DNA of 64,000 bases from Escallonia rubra (lineage: Eukaryota; Streptophyta; Magnoliopsida; Escalloniales; Escalloniaceae): positions 62,001 through 126,000 of the forward strand of contig JAVXUO010003150.1 in assembly GCA_033065855.1 (NCBI GenBank), in the 5' to 3' direction. The notes beneath the pieces were generated by a model. The model did not search any database, was not told where the DNA came from, and saw only the letters and a list, made by a program, of their open reading frames with translations. This document shows, one piece after another, positions 50,185 to 61,828 of the stretch. Position 1 is the first letter of the stretch, and each line of letters starts with the position of its first letter. Position numbers and translations under genes: made by a program.

Positions 50185-51911
50185 TATGGGCACAGGGGCA
50201 GACGCACGTTGGGACAAGGGGGGCTAAAGCCCCTCCTGGCTTCAGGGAAAAAAAATAATATTTTTTTTTGGGAATCGCACTGACGCCGTTCCCGAGATCC
50301 CGAGACCCGTTCCCCGAGGCCCAATCCCCAATACCCCGTTCCCCTTTCCCCGAGAGACCCACAATCGACTCTCTCTCTCTCTCTCACGGACTCTCTCCTT
50401 CACGGCTTCACCGGCGACCGGCGACCGGCGACTCTCTCCTTCACGGCTTCACCGGCGACCAGCGACCAGTGGACTCTCTCCTTCACGGCTTCACTCCCCT
50501 TCACTCCTTCAGACAGTAGCTTCGACGACGACAAGGGAGACCAGCGACTCTCTCCTTCACGGTTTCACTCCCGCGACACCCTTGAAGAACCAGATCTGAG
50601 ATTGAGATCTCCTGATCTTGACCGCCGACGACCTCCCGCAGACCCGTAATCTCGCGAGTCCCACGCCGACGCCGACGCCGGCTGCTGCCGCCTGCCTCTC
50701 TTCTTGTCGTTTTGGAGCTTTGGTACATTCTCTTCCTTTTTTAGTTTCTCTCCTGGTATCTTTCAAAGTCATAGATGAGCCGGGGTAGGAACCTTCTCTG
50801 CAGGAGCTGGTTTTTGTTGAAAACCCAGCTCTGATGGGGTCTTTGAGCGGCAATATGAGTAATATGACGAGTTTGAGGAGGGTAGTTCTGACTGGAACTG
50901 GTGTTTCTGGGAAAGTCCCGGATGGGTTTGGTGATTTGGTTAATCTTGAACAGTTAACACTTTCAAGAAACAGATTTAGCGGTGAAGTTCTGCTAGATTT
51001 TTCAAAGTTGAAGAAACTGAAGGTTCTTGATCTCAGTCAAAATGGGTTTGAAGGGAATATTCCATAATATGTTGGTGGGCTCACAGGTTTACTACTAAAG
51101 CTGAATCTGAGTTTTAACAAATTTTCTGGGAAAATCACTGAAAGTCTGAAGGGTTTAAGGGGAAGGAAATAATATTTTAGCCAGGATAGATGAGCCAGGG
51201 TAGGAAAGAATTATGAACTGAGAAATAATATTAACTTTAAGAGGTTAGATAATAAAATATTTGGTTTTGTTTTTATGCCATTTTAACCCACCTTGGCTTC
51301 ACTGTTATCACTATATAATTATTATGGTGATTTTGTGATTGGTGACAAAAGTAGAGTTCACATTAAAAAATAACTCTAAATAAGCACATTATTATTAGGT
51401 GTCAATTTTGTAGAACTGTACAAGCACAATTAGAAGTACTAATTAAGGAAAAAATAGTAATAATGTTGGCAACAAAAGTGAAATATTAAAGTAATGAAAA
51501 TATTTTAATTTTTCATTCTCATTTTTTTCTCTCTTTTTATCAAATTAATGCAGGCACATGAAAGTTTAGACCAACACCTGTTCTGGTGGCTTCAACTGCT
51601 TATCATAACTCATCATCAGCTGTTGTGACTCTTTGAGGTAATGATTATATTTTAGTTTAATATGATAATATGTTAACATTTATATTTTAGTTTAATATGT
51701 TAAATTTAGTGTAATATGCTAATATAATAATATGTACAGTTATTTAACTATGTGAATTTGTGTTGAGATATTGAGATTTTATTCCAATGTGCGTGTGTGT
51801 GTTTTTTTTTTTCTTAGTTGTTTTTAATATTATTTTTAAAAAAAATTGATAACGGACATATAATTTTTACCCCCCCTAAAAAATATTCCTGGTTCTGCCC
51901 CTGTATGGGCA
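50185..51911. mobile_element. hAT-like element carrying a captured LRR gene fragment
   Basis: The element spans 50193-51903 (1711 bp). The left end is CAGGGGCAGACGCACGTTGG, leading to GGGGGGCTAAA; the right end on the minus strand is CAGGGGCAGAACCAGGAATA, leading to TTTTTTAGGGGGGG. The target duplication TATGGGCA (50185-50192 and 51904-51911) is perfect. The left half contains a 41-42-bp tandem repeat (GACTCTCTCCTTCACGGCTTC at 50389, 50430, 50472 and, further off, 50545). The middle holds an LRR coding fragment. The right half is AT-rich. No transposase is seen, so it is non-autonomous. The TIR style matches the element at 56981. Confidence 0.85.
50804..51172 (+). pseudogene. Captured leucine-rich-repeat protein fragment
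   Basis: Begins directly after an intron-acceptor-like CTTCTCTGCAG with ELVFVENPALMGSLSG, then LRR units such as LVNLEQLTLSRNRFSGEV and LKKLKVLDLSQNGFEGNIP. There is an in-frame stop at 51065-51067, after which LRR coding resumes (LKLNLSFNKFSGKITESLKG) to a stop at 51170. The order and wording resemble the PII-2-like LRR proteins of plants. It lacks a start region, a signal peptide and the C-terminal LRRs, and lies wholly inside a hAT element. It is a transduplicated fragment, not a gene. The retained acceptor shows DNA-level capture. Confidence 0.8.
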
Positions 51912-52341
51912 TTACGTGTGAGTAGTTGCAGGTGGAAGATGTTGTTGGGTGTTAGGAAGAAGGAGAAGACTGCTTAGAGAGAGGGAAAGTTTATGTTTTA
52001 ATGTTGGACTCAAATTTGTCACTAAAAAGGTATTCTATTCCAGCAGTTTCTTTTCAAAATTTTAAAATATATTTAGGAATTTAATTGGGCAAAACCCAAA
52101 GAAGTAACTTATGTTAATTTTTCAAGATCTACACACAGTAAAATTTTCAGATTTTTTGGAGCTCGATAAGCATGCGAAGTAATTTTATTCGTAAAAGAGA
52201 TTTCGGTGCATTTTTTTTTAAATAGTAAATTAAGTTATTAAATTATGATACTTTTATAATAGTCTTATGTAGCTATGAAATGTATATTCCATAATTTCAA
52301 AAGTTTTGAAAGTCGTTTGTTATTTTTAGCGTTCTTAGTAG

Positions 52342-53651
52342 TGTAGCGCCCGAACGGATATAGCGTAACGCTTCATTATCACAATAGTTATTAAATTATT
52401 TCTAATGACTCTTTTAGGTTATATCTGGGTGGATAAGGTACTTTAGGCATTGGGGGCAAATAGGTAATTATACATAAGTCAGGGGACGGTTGGGTAAAGT
52501 TTTACTCATCTAAAAGAAACCTAATACCTAAATGTGCCCGAGCGACAATAAATGACATCCGTATGATTTGTTATTTAGGTTTTGATAGTCAAGAGCTAGG
52601 GCCGGCATTTGAGCAAATACTAGAAGCAGATTTTGAGCGAGGTAAGTACCCCTGTCATGTTCCTCTGTATATTTATTTGCAAAAACTATAATATGTATTT
52701 ATGATTTGATCAATTGAAGTTTAAAGATTTATATTCTGCATATGTTTTATTTCTAAAATATTTGATGAGAAATGTAATTTGAAAGACTGCCATGGAATGT
52801 CGTGTGAGTCATAAAAGTTTACTGAGTACATGTTAATGAGCAATGAAACTCGTCTTGGTTGCTGTGCCCCATATCCAACGGGGGAATGTTGAATTTCGAG
52901 CCCTGGTCAACGGGGCTCATACGTCGATGCACAGTACTGTGGCTGCTGGTGCGCCCTTGCGTCCACATGATTATTTTATCCCGGGTGTAAGAGGGATTTT
53001 GGGCCCTAGTCAGGGGGGCTCGTACGCTGACCGCAGCATACCTACGAAAAGAAATATATGTGTCTGATGTGAATGGAATGAACGATGATTGTACTCAGTT
53101 TTGAAAATCTTTTCTTCTGAAATTTCATGTATATGTGTATAAATGTATACGAATGACGTTTTTACGAATGACGTTTTTACGAATGACAATAATCGAATGT
53201 TTGATTTGTTGAAAGAAAACTCATGGCATGTTTTATAAACTTCAAACTTATTTTAGGAACATGACTGGTGTACTTGCTGGGCTTTCGCTCATTCCTTATT
53301 TTTCAGGTGACGACTTAAGGGAAGCGGAGTCGTATGAGCCACACGAGGGAGTAGTGCCCGACGAGAACTTTTAGAATAATGAATGCCCACTATTCGAACA
53401 TTTTAGTCTATGTTAATTTACGTTATGCTTGAACTGATGTAAGGAGCTTAGGTCTCCTCGAGTTTTATTTATAAGTTTCAAAGACATGTAATGAGAGTTT
53501 TATTTGAATTTTTGGAGGTCCGTAAATTTGAATTAATTTGGAGTCACAGGATTGTAGTAAGGCCTGGCAGAGCCCTGGCAGGTGTTTGAATGGGCCTGTG
53601 GCCGGTCACGTGCCTAGTACACGGGCTTACCCGTGGGTTCGGGTCGTGACA
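52342..53651 (+). mobile_element. Ty3-gypsy-type LTR (1310 bp)
   Basis: Begins TGTAGCGCCCGAACGG and ends GGGTTCGGGTCGTGACA, i.e. TG...CA ends of the style found in plant gypsy LTRs. It is followed after 4 nt by a near-consensus tRNA-Met primer-binding site. It contains the ACTTGCTGGGCTTTCGCTCATTCC-like block and a later GACGACTTAAGG motif often seen in these LTRs. No gag or pol follows; the next sequence belongs to a miniature element. Confidence 0.7.
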
Positions 53652-53655
53652 AAAA

Positions 53656-54013
53656 TGATATCAGAGCCGACTCTCGAAAGTTCGGGCTGGGGTATCCAGT
53701 CGGGTTGCCGATGGTTGGGGGAAACGAAAGCAAGCCCGAGTATATCCCACATCAAGAGGATGGTTGGGGTAACGAAGGGTGAGCTGGGTATATCCCACAT
53801 TGACTAGAGAGGAAGATTCTAGGCTATGTGTGATCGAGCCTTAGCGAGGACGCTAAGAAATAAGGTGGGGAGATTGTTATATCCCACATCGGTTGTGGGA
53901 GAATTTGCGATTGGCCTTATAAGACCCTGCCTATGAACTCATAAGTACCTACTTGATTAACCCTTTTGAGAGAGGCAATGCCCTGTGGTGGGGCCGTGGA
54001 CAGGGTCATTACA
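53656..54013 (+). mobile_element. Miniature LTR element: PBS, internal part, polypurine tract and 3' LTR
   Basis: The primer-binding site TGATATCAGAGC (53656-53667; consensus TGGTATCAGAGC) is followed by a non-coding internal part containing TATATCCCACAT repeats and GATCGAGCCTTAGCGAGGAC, then a polypurine tract AAGGTGGGGAGA. The 139-bp LTR at 53875-54013 reads TGTTATATCCCACATCGG to GGGTCATTACA. The matching 5' LTR is missing; its place is taken by the much larger LTR at 52342-53651. Decayed reverse-oriented relatives occur at 3990-5755. Confidence 0.75.
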
Positions 54014-54015
54014 GT

Positions 54016-54255
54016 TGAGATCTTTGGACGGTTCGGATTGGATTGGTTCGGTTTGAGCGGTTAGGATCGGTTTAAACGGTTTGGTGCTCACCCCTAGTGT
54101 CTACAACAATAAATTTATTGTCTCTGTTACTTTCAGAAACTTTCTGTAGTTTTATCAAAATTTGTACTTTTTAATATGCGTTCAACCATCTTTCTATAGT
54201 ACATGAATTCTTCCTTCAGCATTCAATTGATAAGGTCAGGATAAAGTGCGTAATG
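54016..54255. repeat. Segmental duplication, upstream flank copy A'
   Basis: Starts in the right end of a hAT-like MITE (GGTTCGG-rich, ending GGTGCTCACCCCTA), then GTGTCTACAACAATAAATTT and on to GTGCGTAA, near-identical to 41644-41800. The left part of the MITE is cut by the miniature LTR element. After 54255 similarity to the NPF upstream region stops. Confidence 0.85.
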
Positions 54256-54963
54256 TTTATGAATATTTTGAAGAAAGTTATTAATTTGACACCTTATTTC
54301 TTATAGACTCTTTGTATTCTTCGACACTACGATCGGTCACTGTTATGGCTATTTCATCAAATAAGATGGTTGTGGCCCCATGTAAGCCATCACCTACCTT
54401 GAGTGTAACGTTGTACCTTCATGTAATTACCAGATACTACTATGATGTTTGTTGGTGCATTTTATCGCAATTTGTGTATAGGATTGAGTATTATTCTCAT
54501 ATCTTGCAAATGATCTTTGACAAAGTACATAAGCATCACCGTAAGGTTGTGTTTTATTTTCAACTTCACTGATTATTGCTTCACGACAGGCATCATGAAA
54601 AGATTGGGTTTTCGAGTTGCCATATCATTTTATAACTTAATTCAATAATTGAAAAATGAAAATAAGAATACCATAAACTCGATTCTAGATATCCAGTTAT
54701 AGCTCCTAATCTACAAAAATGGAAATTCAAAACTCGAGACCAAATTATACGAAGGGAAGGTGTTAGACACCTCGTCATTTCTAAATGGTCTCTAACTTGT
54801 TTTTTTATATATATAAAATTTATAATTTTATCAAAAAACACAAATAAAGCACAATAAAATCTAATCTAATCCTAAGTTTGGTTTGAACTCGACAATGAGG
54901 ATCGAGTGGCCTACATACCAAAACTGGACAAGTCAGGATCAAATCCCGAGCATATGCCCATTC
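54256..54963. other. Non-coding remnant DNA in place of the lost NPF copy
   Basis: No NPF coding sequence is found between the duplicated upstream flank and the LTR at 54964. On the minus strand near 54715-54790 the sequence AGGTGTCTAACACCTTCCC resembles a motif common in Ogre/Tat-type gypsy internal regions, so part may be old retroelement DNA. Confidence 0.35.
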
Positions 54964-56933
54964 TGTAACGCCCCGAACCCGAGGGTCCGAACACGTTCTT
55001 AAACCAAAATCCACACATCAATGACATAACTATTATAAAGGCAGAGCAGAGCATCTAGGATACCACAAACATAATTATCTAAATTTTAAATAATTAACTC
55101 CAAAAATAATCCAACACTTATATACAATCCCTTTAAAAACTTAATTCCAAAATACTTCAAAACTTTATTACAAGTCTCTTAGACTAAATATCTGAATCCA
55201 AGAGAATATAACTCAACTAACCAATATTTCGTCTAAAGAAATCATAAGCTCTATTCTCAATATCAGAAACTAGAGCAATTCCCACCGCTGCACTAATATC
55301 TCTCCCTTTGTGCTACTTTTAGCCTGGAAGGGGAAGGAAACGAAAAACAAAGGGGTGAGCACGAATTGACCAGTAAAAGATCTTACACACAGAGGGCCAA
55401 AAACGAATACAAAACTAGAGTTATCAAATAGAGCCAATAAATAAGAATTTAGATAACTCAATCAAATTTCACAAACGAATAACGAAAGTGACCAAAAGAA
55501 GATTACCAAAAACGTATAACAAATTTGAGTTATCGAACATAGCCAATACATAGGAATTGATAACTCAACCAAATTTCACAAACGAATAACAAATCGATCC
55601 AAAAAGGGGTTACATAACCAATAAGTCGAATATCAAAATATTTTTACCAAATCTCGTGGGTGTCACATACACAATTGCTTATTATTAAGCATCACAAATC
55701 ATGGTTCTACCATGTCGAATATCGCAGTCGGCGCGTCACACATAAGTCACGATAATTAAAAGTGACTTTCAAACACAAATATCACCCACAAAGTAATTTG
55801 ATAAATATAGATAATATTCATTCAAAGTCCAAAAATAGTCATTGTAGACTCAAATTGAAGAGAACGAAAATACGAATCCAACGAAATAAAAATCAGCTCA
55901 ATCGGAGATCGGATGAATGAGATATCGTCAAAAGAAGTGTTGGATGGAAAACTAAAGGGCACAAAAATCGAAAACGAAAAAGGACCACCTAAAAGGTGAC
56001 ACGTGGCGAAAGAAGTCAGAGGGTACACATTTGAACCCAAATCTGGCTAGCATACTTGTCGTAAAAAAAAGTTAAAGACCAATAGAAAAGAGACACGTGA
56101 GACTAACATCTTTGAAAGTAACTTTTTGACCGTGAACAAGGAACGGCTAGGAGCACAAAGTAATCGCGAACGACTTTTTACGATAAAAAAAAACACAAAT
56201 TTTTATAAATCACATAGGAACCATCTTGAATGCAAATTACAAGACAGTAAAATAAGATTATTGGTAACGTTACAAAAAGCGTGATGATAAAAAAAATACG
56301 TTCAAGGACAAATATATTTTTGGGACTCAAAGCATAGCACATAGATCTCGCGTATAAAACGGAAAGACGGCGTAAGAACCCTTACCTCAAAGTAACGAAT
56401 ATCATGTCAATAATCTCCAATTTATCTTAGATCTTTACTTAAAAGTAACAATATCATGTCAAGAACATCCTCTTTATCTTGGACCAATCACCGTCTTTTT
56501 GCTTGAATACCCAAAAGAATGCACTTGACTCTTATCTCTTTCCTCTCCTTTGTTTCTAAAAAAATATGAAGACTCTTATGTCTTCTTCCCTCTTATATAG
56601 TTTGCTAATCTAATTCTAATATAACTTGAAGTCTCAATTTTTAGTGTAATTATAATACAACTAAAATCCTTATTCCTAGTATAATTACTATACAATTAAT
56701 AGACCTCATTACTAATTTAATCACAATATGACTTAAAATCCCAATCCAAGTCGAAATGTCTTTCTTTTTTCTTTTCCCTAATCCAATCACATTAGCCACT
56801 AATACTATTAAATATTAATTTCTTCACTCAAAAAGACTCCAAGCAATCTATGTAAGGTCCATTACTTAAATCAAAATCGGCGTAATTTTTTAACTATTCT
56901 TTACACAAGCACCCAAAAATCCGGGGTATTACA
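54964..56933 (-). mobile_element. Large gypsy-type LTR (probably solo), minus orientation
   Basis: Read on the minus strand it begins TGTAATACCCCGGATTTTTG and ends GGGTTCGGGGCGTTACA, with TG...CA ends, 1970 bp. No primer-binding site follows its end, no polypurine tract precedes its start, and no internal coding region is attached, so it is a solo or truncated LTR. The 5-bp flanks do not match (CATTC left, GTAGT right), suggesting recombination or deletion at insertion. Its right edge abuts the last codons of a lost NPF copy. Confidence 0.7.
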
Positions 56934-56936
56934 GTA

Positions 56937-56957
56937 GTTGGTGCATCCTCTGATTAA
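56937..56957 (+). pseudogene. Last codons of a lost NPF8/PTR2-like gene copy
   Basis: The seven codons GTTGGTGCATCCTCTGATTAA encode VGASSD and a stop, identical in protein to the C-terminus of the gene at 43160-45519. They continue into its duplicated 3' flank (ACTTCATTTCATGAAA). Everything upstream in the gene body is gone and replaced by an LTR. Confidence 0.85.
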
Positions 56958-56972
56958 CTTCATTTCATGAAA

Positions 56973-58085
<1,113 letters not shown>

Positions 58086-58093
<8 letters not shown>

Positions 58094-58900
58094 CACTGTG
58101 AGAGTTGATGCATAAGGACACCCAAAAGTGGCCTTAGGAGCTCAATGTTATGTTCTTTTCACAATATGGCAAAAATCTGATATTGCTGTATTTTCCGTTT
58201 GATTGCAGAAATGTCAAGTTAAATTCGTTTTTGTAAAGTTTATTTTCTCCTGATTAAGTTTACTTATTTCTGGCATTGCTGGCAATAAATTGGGTGAAAA
58301 TTTTAGCAACTTTAGGTATCAGTACTTTTTTCAAAAAATAAAAATAAAAAAATTGTTTTACTCGCCAACAATAAATTATCTGCTGTCTGGGATCTTTGTT
58401 TGGTAAATGTCCATTCTAATAACAGAAGTAACCAACATTCCTTTTTTATAATTACTCTAATGATCTTTTTCTTTTGGTAGCTCAGACGGTGATTGATGCC
58501 TCTCCCTCAACTTCAACGATGTAGAGATGTAGTTGAACTTGTGGCAAACTTGCGGTACGATGTCCCATATTGTTGAAAATTTATGCAAACTTCCGTAGGC
58601 ACGTTCAACAACAAGTCTTAATATTACTTTTACAGCGCTACTCGATTCTTGCCTATAATCATGTTTAGATGCCATTGATTATAGTTGTACAAATGGCTAA
58701 TTGCAGTCAAAATTTATAATTGCAAAATGGTTGCCTAAAGATGGTTGTTAAATATATTCATTGCAACCCAGCCCTTGACTTGATGGAAAATAAGGAATGT
58801 TGGAACTTGACTTGATCATAACTGTGTCCTGAATTTTCGTGAGACTTTTTTGACTTCCTAGACCTTCCAAAACAGGAGATTCAGAATCACAACAACCAAG
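58086..58900. repeat. Segmental duplication, 3' flank copy B'
   Basis: Colinear with the 3' flank of the first NPF gene (45540-46385): GGGGCACTGTGAGAG, GATATTGCTGTATTTTCCG, GAAATGTCAAGTTAAATTC, TCTGCTGTCTGGGATCTTTG, GATTGATGCCTC and GACCTTCCAAAACAG. It is interrupted from its gene remnant by the hAT element. Confidence 0.9.
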
Positions 58901-60109
58901 GATCTCAAAATAAACTATTCAAAGTCAGATACTCAGGGGTACGTACACCACAAAAATTCGGCGAGTCAAAGCTTTCGATAGTCGAGTCATTTTTTTCCGA
59001 AACTTTTGAAATGAACGTGAATGGTCTGCTTTTAATCACAGAGTAGTGATCGAGACTCTGATATCGCCCTACGATTGAGCGAATACAATTGACTCCTTAT
59101 TAAATGATGATCACATTACAAGGATCTTAAAAAAGATTTGACTAAAAATTGGGAAGTTGACAGCTAATAGCATATAAGAGTCATAATTCCGGTTAATATG
59201 GAATGCTAATATCCCCGTGGTATTGGACTACGTACATGCATATATAAACAAGAGTTAGCCCTATAAAACAGTGTTACGATTCTCCTCTCTTCCATCCTTT
59301 GGGTAAATGATAACTCTCCCCTTTCTCTTGCGCTAGCAATTGCAACACCATTGCTTGCGTCTGTGGAAGGTACATCTCTGCTTTGATCCATTCTATTTAA
59401 TCTCTTTCTCATGTGACTGTTTGGTAATGTGATTTTAATATCGTTTGTGTTGCTTTGTCTGGGGGGGTGATTGGTGGGTCTGGGGTCTATTTGTTGTTGC
59501 ATGCATTCATGTTGTTGATATCTGTAGGTTGTGCAATCCTGATATGTATATGTTGTCTCGGTGATCCCTTTTTCTGTTGCTTTTGCAGTTTCTAATATGG
59601 ATCTGCGTGAATCTGTATGAAGGGTAACCATATTGTTAGATTCTGATCATAATCAAAACTATGCTGCTATAGTTTTCTATTGTGATTGGTTTTTGAAAGA
59701 CTTACTGTTATCCAATTTGCCAATGTTTGGTAGAAGTTGGATCTGTCGTCGATCACGTCCATGAAGGAATGTGTCTAGGTATATGTTTTAGGATTCCTAC
59801 CCACTATGCTATTCGATATTATGTGTTCGTCCCGTAACGAATTCGTTATAATCAAATCTAGCAAGATCTGAATTTACAAGGCTGCAGAGGATTATCTGTG
59901 TACGTTGTAACTAGGTAGCCATGATCTTTGCATGCAAACATATGTATATGCAGATGTCTATTTCCCGCATATGGACTGTCCAGGATAGAAGTTTTGTAGT
60001 CCTATAATATCTTTCAGAGGTTTGGTTCCTGACTTTTCTGCTAATAAGTCTCATAATTTCATCCTGAAGGTGAGCAGTGCAGAGCTGATTACTTGGCTAA
60101 AACAACACC
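58901..60109 (+). promoter_or_regulatory. Upstream region and long leader of the second NPF gene
   Basis: A TATA box TATATAAA lies at 59241-59248, about 860 bp before the ATG. A good donor (GAAG|GTACATC at 59370) and a candidate acceptor (CTTTCAG at about 60017) suggest an intron in the 5' UTR, so the leader is probably spliced. The splice pair is inferred and unverified. No open frame of interest lies here. Confidence 0.5.
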
Positions 60110-61828
60110 ATGGGCATCGACGACGATGATGTTTATACGAAAGATGGGACAGTTGATATCCGTAATCAACCTGCAGTCAAGAGGAAAACCGGAACCTGGA
60201 AGGCCTGCCCATTCATCCTTGGTAACGAATGCTGCGAGAGGTTGGCGTACTACGGGATGAGTACCAATCTAGTGAACTACCTCAAGGATCGTCTCAACCA
60301 AAGCAGTGTCACTGCATCAAACAATGTGACAAACTGGTCGGGAACTTGCTACCTGACACCATTGATCGGGGCTTTCTTAGCCGATGCTTACTTCGGAAGA
60401 TACTGGACCATTGCCTTATTTTCAATGATTTATGTTTGCGGAATGACTCTCTTAACAATGTCCGCCTCTGTTAAGGGATTAACGCCAACATGTGAGAAGG
60501 ATGTTTGCCACCCGAACAAATCACAAACTGGAGTCTTCTTTGCGGCCCTCTACCTGATTGCTCTTGGCACCGGTGGTATTAAACCATGCGTCTCCACCTT
60601 TGGTGCAGATCAGTTTGATGAAAATGATAAATCCGAGAAGGAGAAGAAGAGTTCGTTCTTCAATTGGTTCTACCTCTCGATCAATGTGGGTGCCCTTGTT
60701 GCTTCGTCGGTTTTAGTCTGGATACAGATGAATGTGGGCTGGGGCTGGGGTTTTGGTGTTCCAGCAGTTGCTATGGCGATTGCAATCGTGTCTTTCTTCT
60801 CTGGTAGTCGTTTGTACCGGATTCAAAAGCCAGGAGGGAGTCCGCTGACACGAATTCTCCAAGTGTTAGTTGCATCTGTAAGAAAATCGGATGTGAGAGT
60901 CCCTGAAAACAAGTCACTTCTTTATGAGACTGCTGATGAGAAATGTGCCATTGAAGGAAGCCGAAAGCTCGAGCACACAGAAATGCTAAAGTTTTTCGAT
61001 AGAGCTGCCGTAGAGACTGAAACCGACCGTGTAGATGGCGTGGCATTGCCATGGAAACTCTGCACAGTGACCCAAGTTGAGGAGCTAAAGTCCGTTATCA
61101 GGTTGCTCCCTGTGTGGGCATCTGGAATAATTTTTTCTGCAGTATACAGTCAAATGAGCACCATGTTTGTTCTACAAGGTGACACCATGGACCAGCACAT
61201 TGGGCCGAATTTTAAGATTCCGGCAGCATCCCTCTCCCTGTTTGATACCCTTAGTGTCATCTTTTGGGCGCCTGTGTACGACAGAGTGATTGTTGGCCTA
61301 GCAAGAAAGTTCACCGGCCACAAAAGCGGCTTCACTCAGCTCCAACGGATGGGGATTGGCCTCGTAATCTCCATTTTCGCTATGATTGTCGCTGGAGTTT
61401 TGGAGGTCATAAGGCTCGACTACGTTAGGAGGAATAACTACTTTGATCTCGAGACCATTCCCATGTCAATCTTCTGGCAAGTTCCTCAGTATTTTCTCAT
61501 CGGATGTGCAGAAGTCTTCACCTTCATTGGACAGATCGAGTTCTTCTATGACCAGGCACCCGACGCAATGAGGAGCTTAATGTCCGCTCTCTCTCTCACG
61601 ACAAATGCGCTGGGGAATTACCTCAGTACCTTGCTTGTCACAATAGTGACCAATGTCACCACAAGGCATGGGCATCTTGGTTGGATTCCTGACAATTTGA
61701 ATAAGGGCCACCTTGACTATTTCTATTGGCTCTTGGCAATCCTCAGCTTGATAAACTTCTTCGTGTATCTTGGCATTGCGAAGTGGTACACTTACAAGAA
61801 ACCGAGGGTGACTGCGGCAAGCTTTTAG
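60110..61828 (+). CDS. NPF8/PTR2-like proton-coupled peptide (or nitrate) transporter, intronless CDS
   Basis: Complete 572-aa frame in a single exon. The N-terminus MGIDDDDVYTKDGTVDIRNQ fits PTR2-type proteins. The ExxER motif is intact (Glu40, Glu43, Arg44), as are [54 protein letters not shown] and [20 protein letters not shown]. It is clearly paralogous to the gene at 43160-45519 across its full length (roughly three quarters identical by eye). All three introns of that gene are absent here, with coding sequence exactly continuous at ILG/NEC, IYV-C/GM and ML/KFFD. The presence of all key motifs and no stops suggests a working transporter, probably of di/tripeptides. It is somewhat more GC-rich than the first copy. 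Confidence 0.95.
   Translation: MGIDDDDVYTKDGTVDIRNQPAVKRKTGTWKACPFILGNECCERLAYYGMSTNLVNYLKDRLNQSSVTASNNVTNWSGTCYLTPLIGAFLADAYFGRYWTIALFSMIYVCGMTLLTMSASVKGLTPTCEKDVCHPNKSQTGVFFAALYLIALGTGGIKPCVSTFGADQFDENDKSEKEKKSSFFNWFYLSINVGALVASSVLVWIQMNVGWGWGFGVPAVAMAIAIVSFFSGSRLYRIQKPGGSPLTRILQVLVASVRKSDVRVPENKSLLYETADEKCAIEGSRKLEHTEMLKFFDRAAVETETDRVDGVALPWKLCTVTQVEELKSVIRLLPVWASGIIFSAVYSQMSTMFVLQGDTMDQHIGPNFKIPAASLSLFDTLSVIFWAPVYDRVIVGLARKFTGHKSGFTQLQRMGIGLVISIFAMIVAGVLEVIRLDYVRRNNYFDLETIPMSIFWQVPQYFLIGCAEVFTFIGQIEFFYDQAPDAMRSLMSALSLTTNALGNYLSTLLVTIVTNVTTRHGHLGWIPDNLNKGHLDYFYWLLAILSLINFFVYLGIAKWYTYKKPRVTAASF

Noticed and set aside
50834..51067. A 77-codon LRR open frame as a small LRR gene
   Set aside because: LRR coding resumes after the stop, the region begins at an intron-acceptor-like site and it lies inside a hAT element with a perfect target duplication. 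It is a captured fragment.
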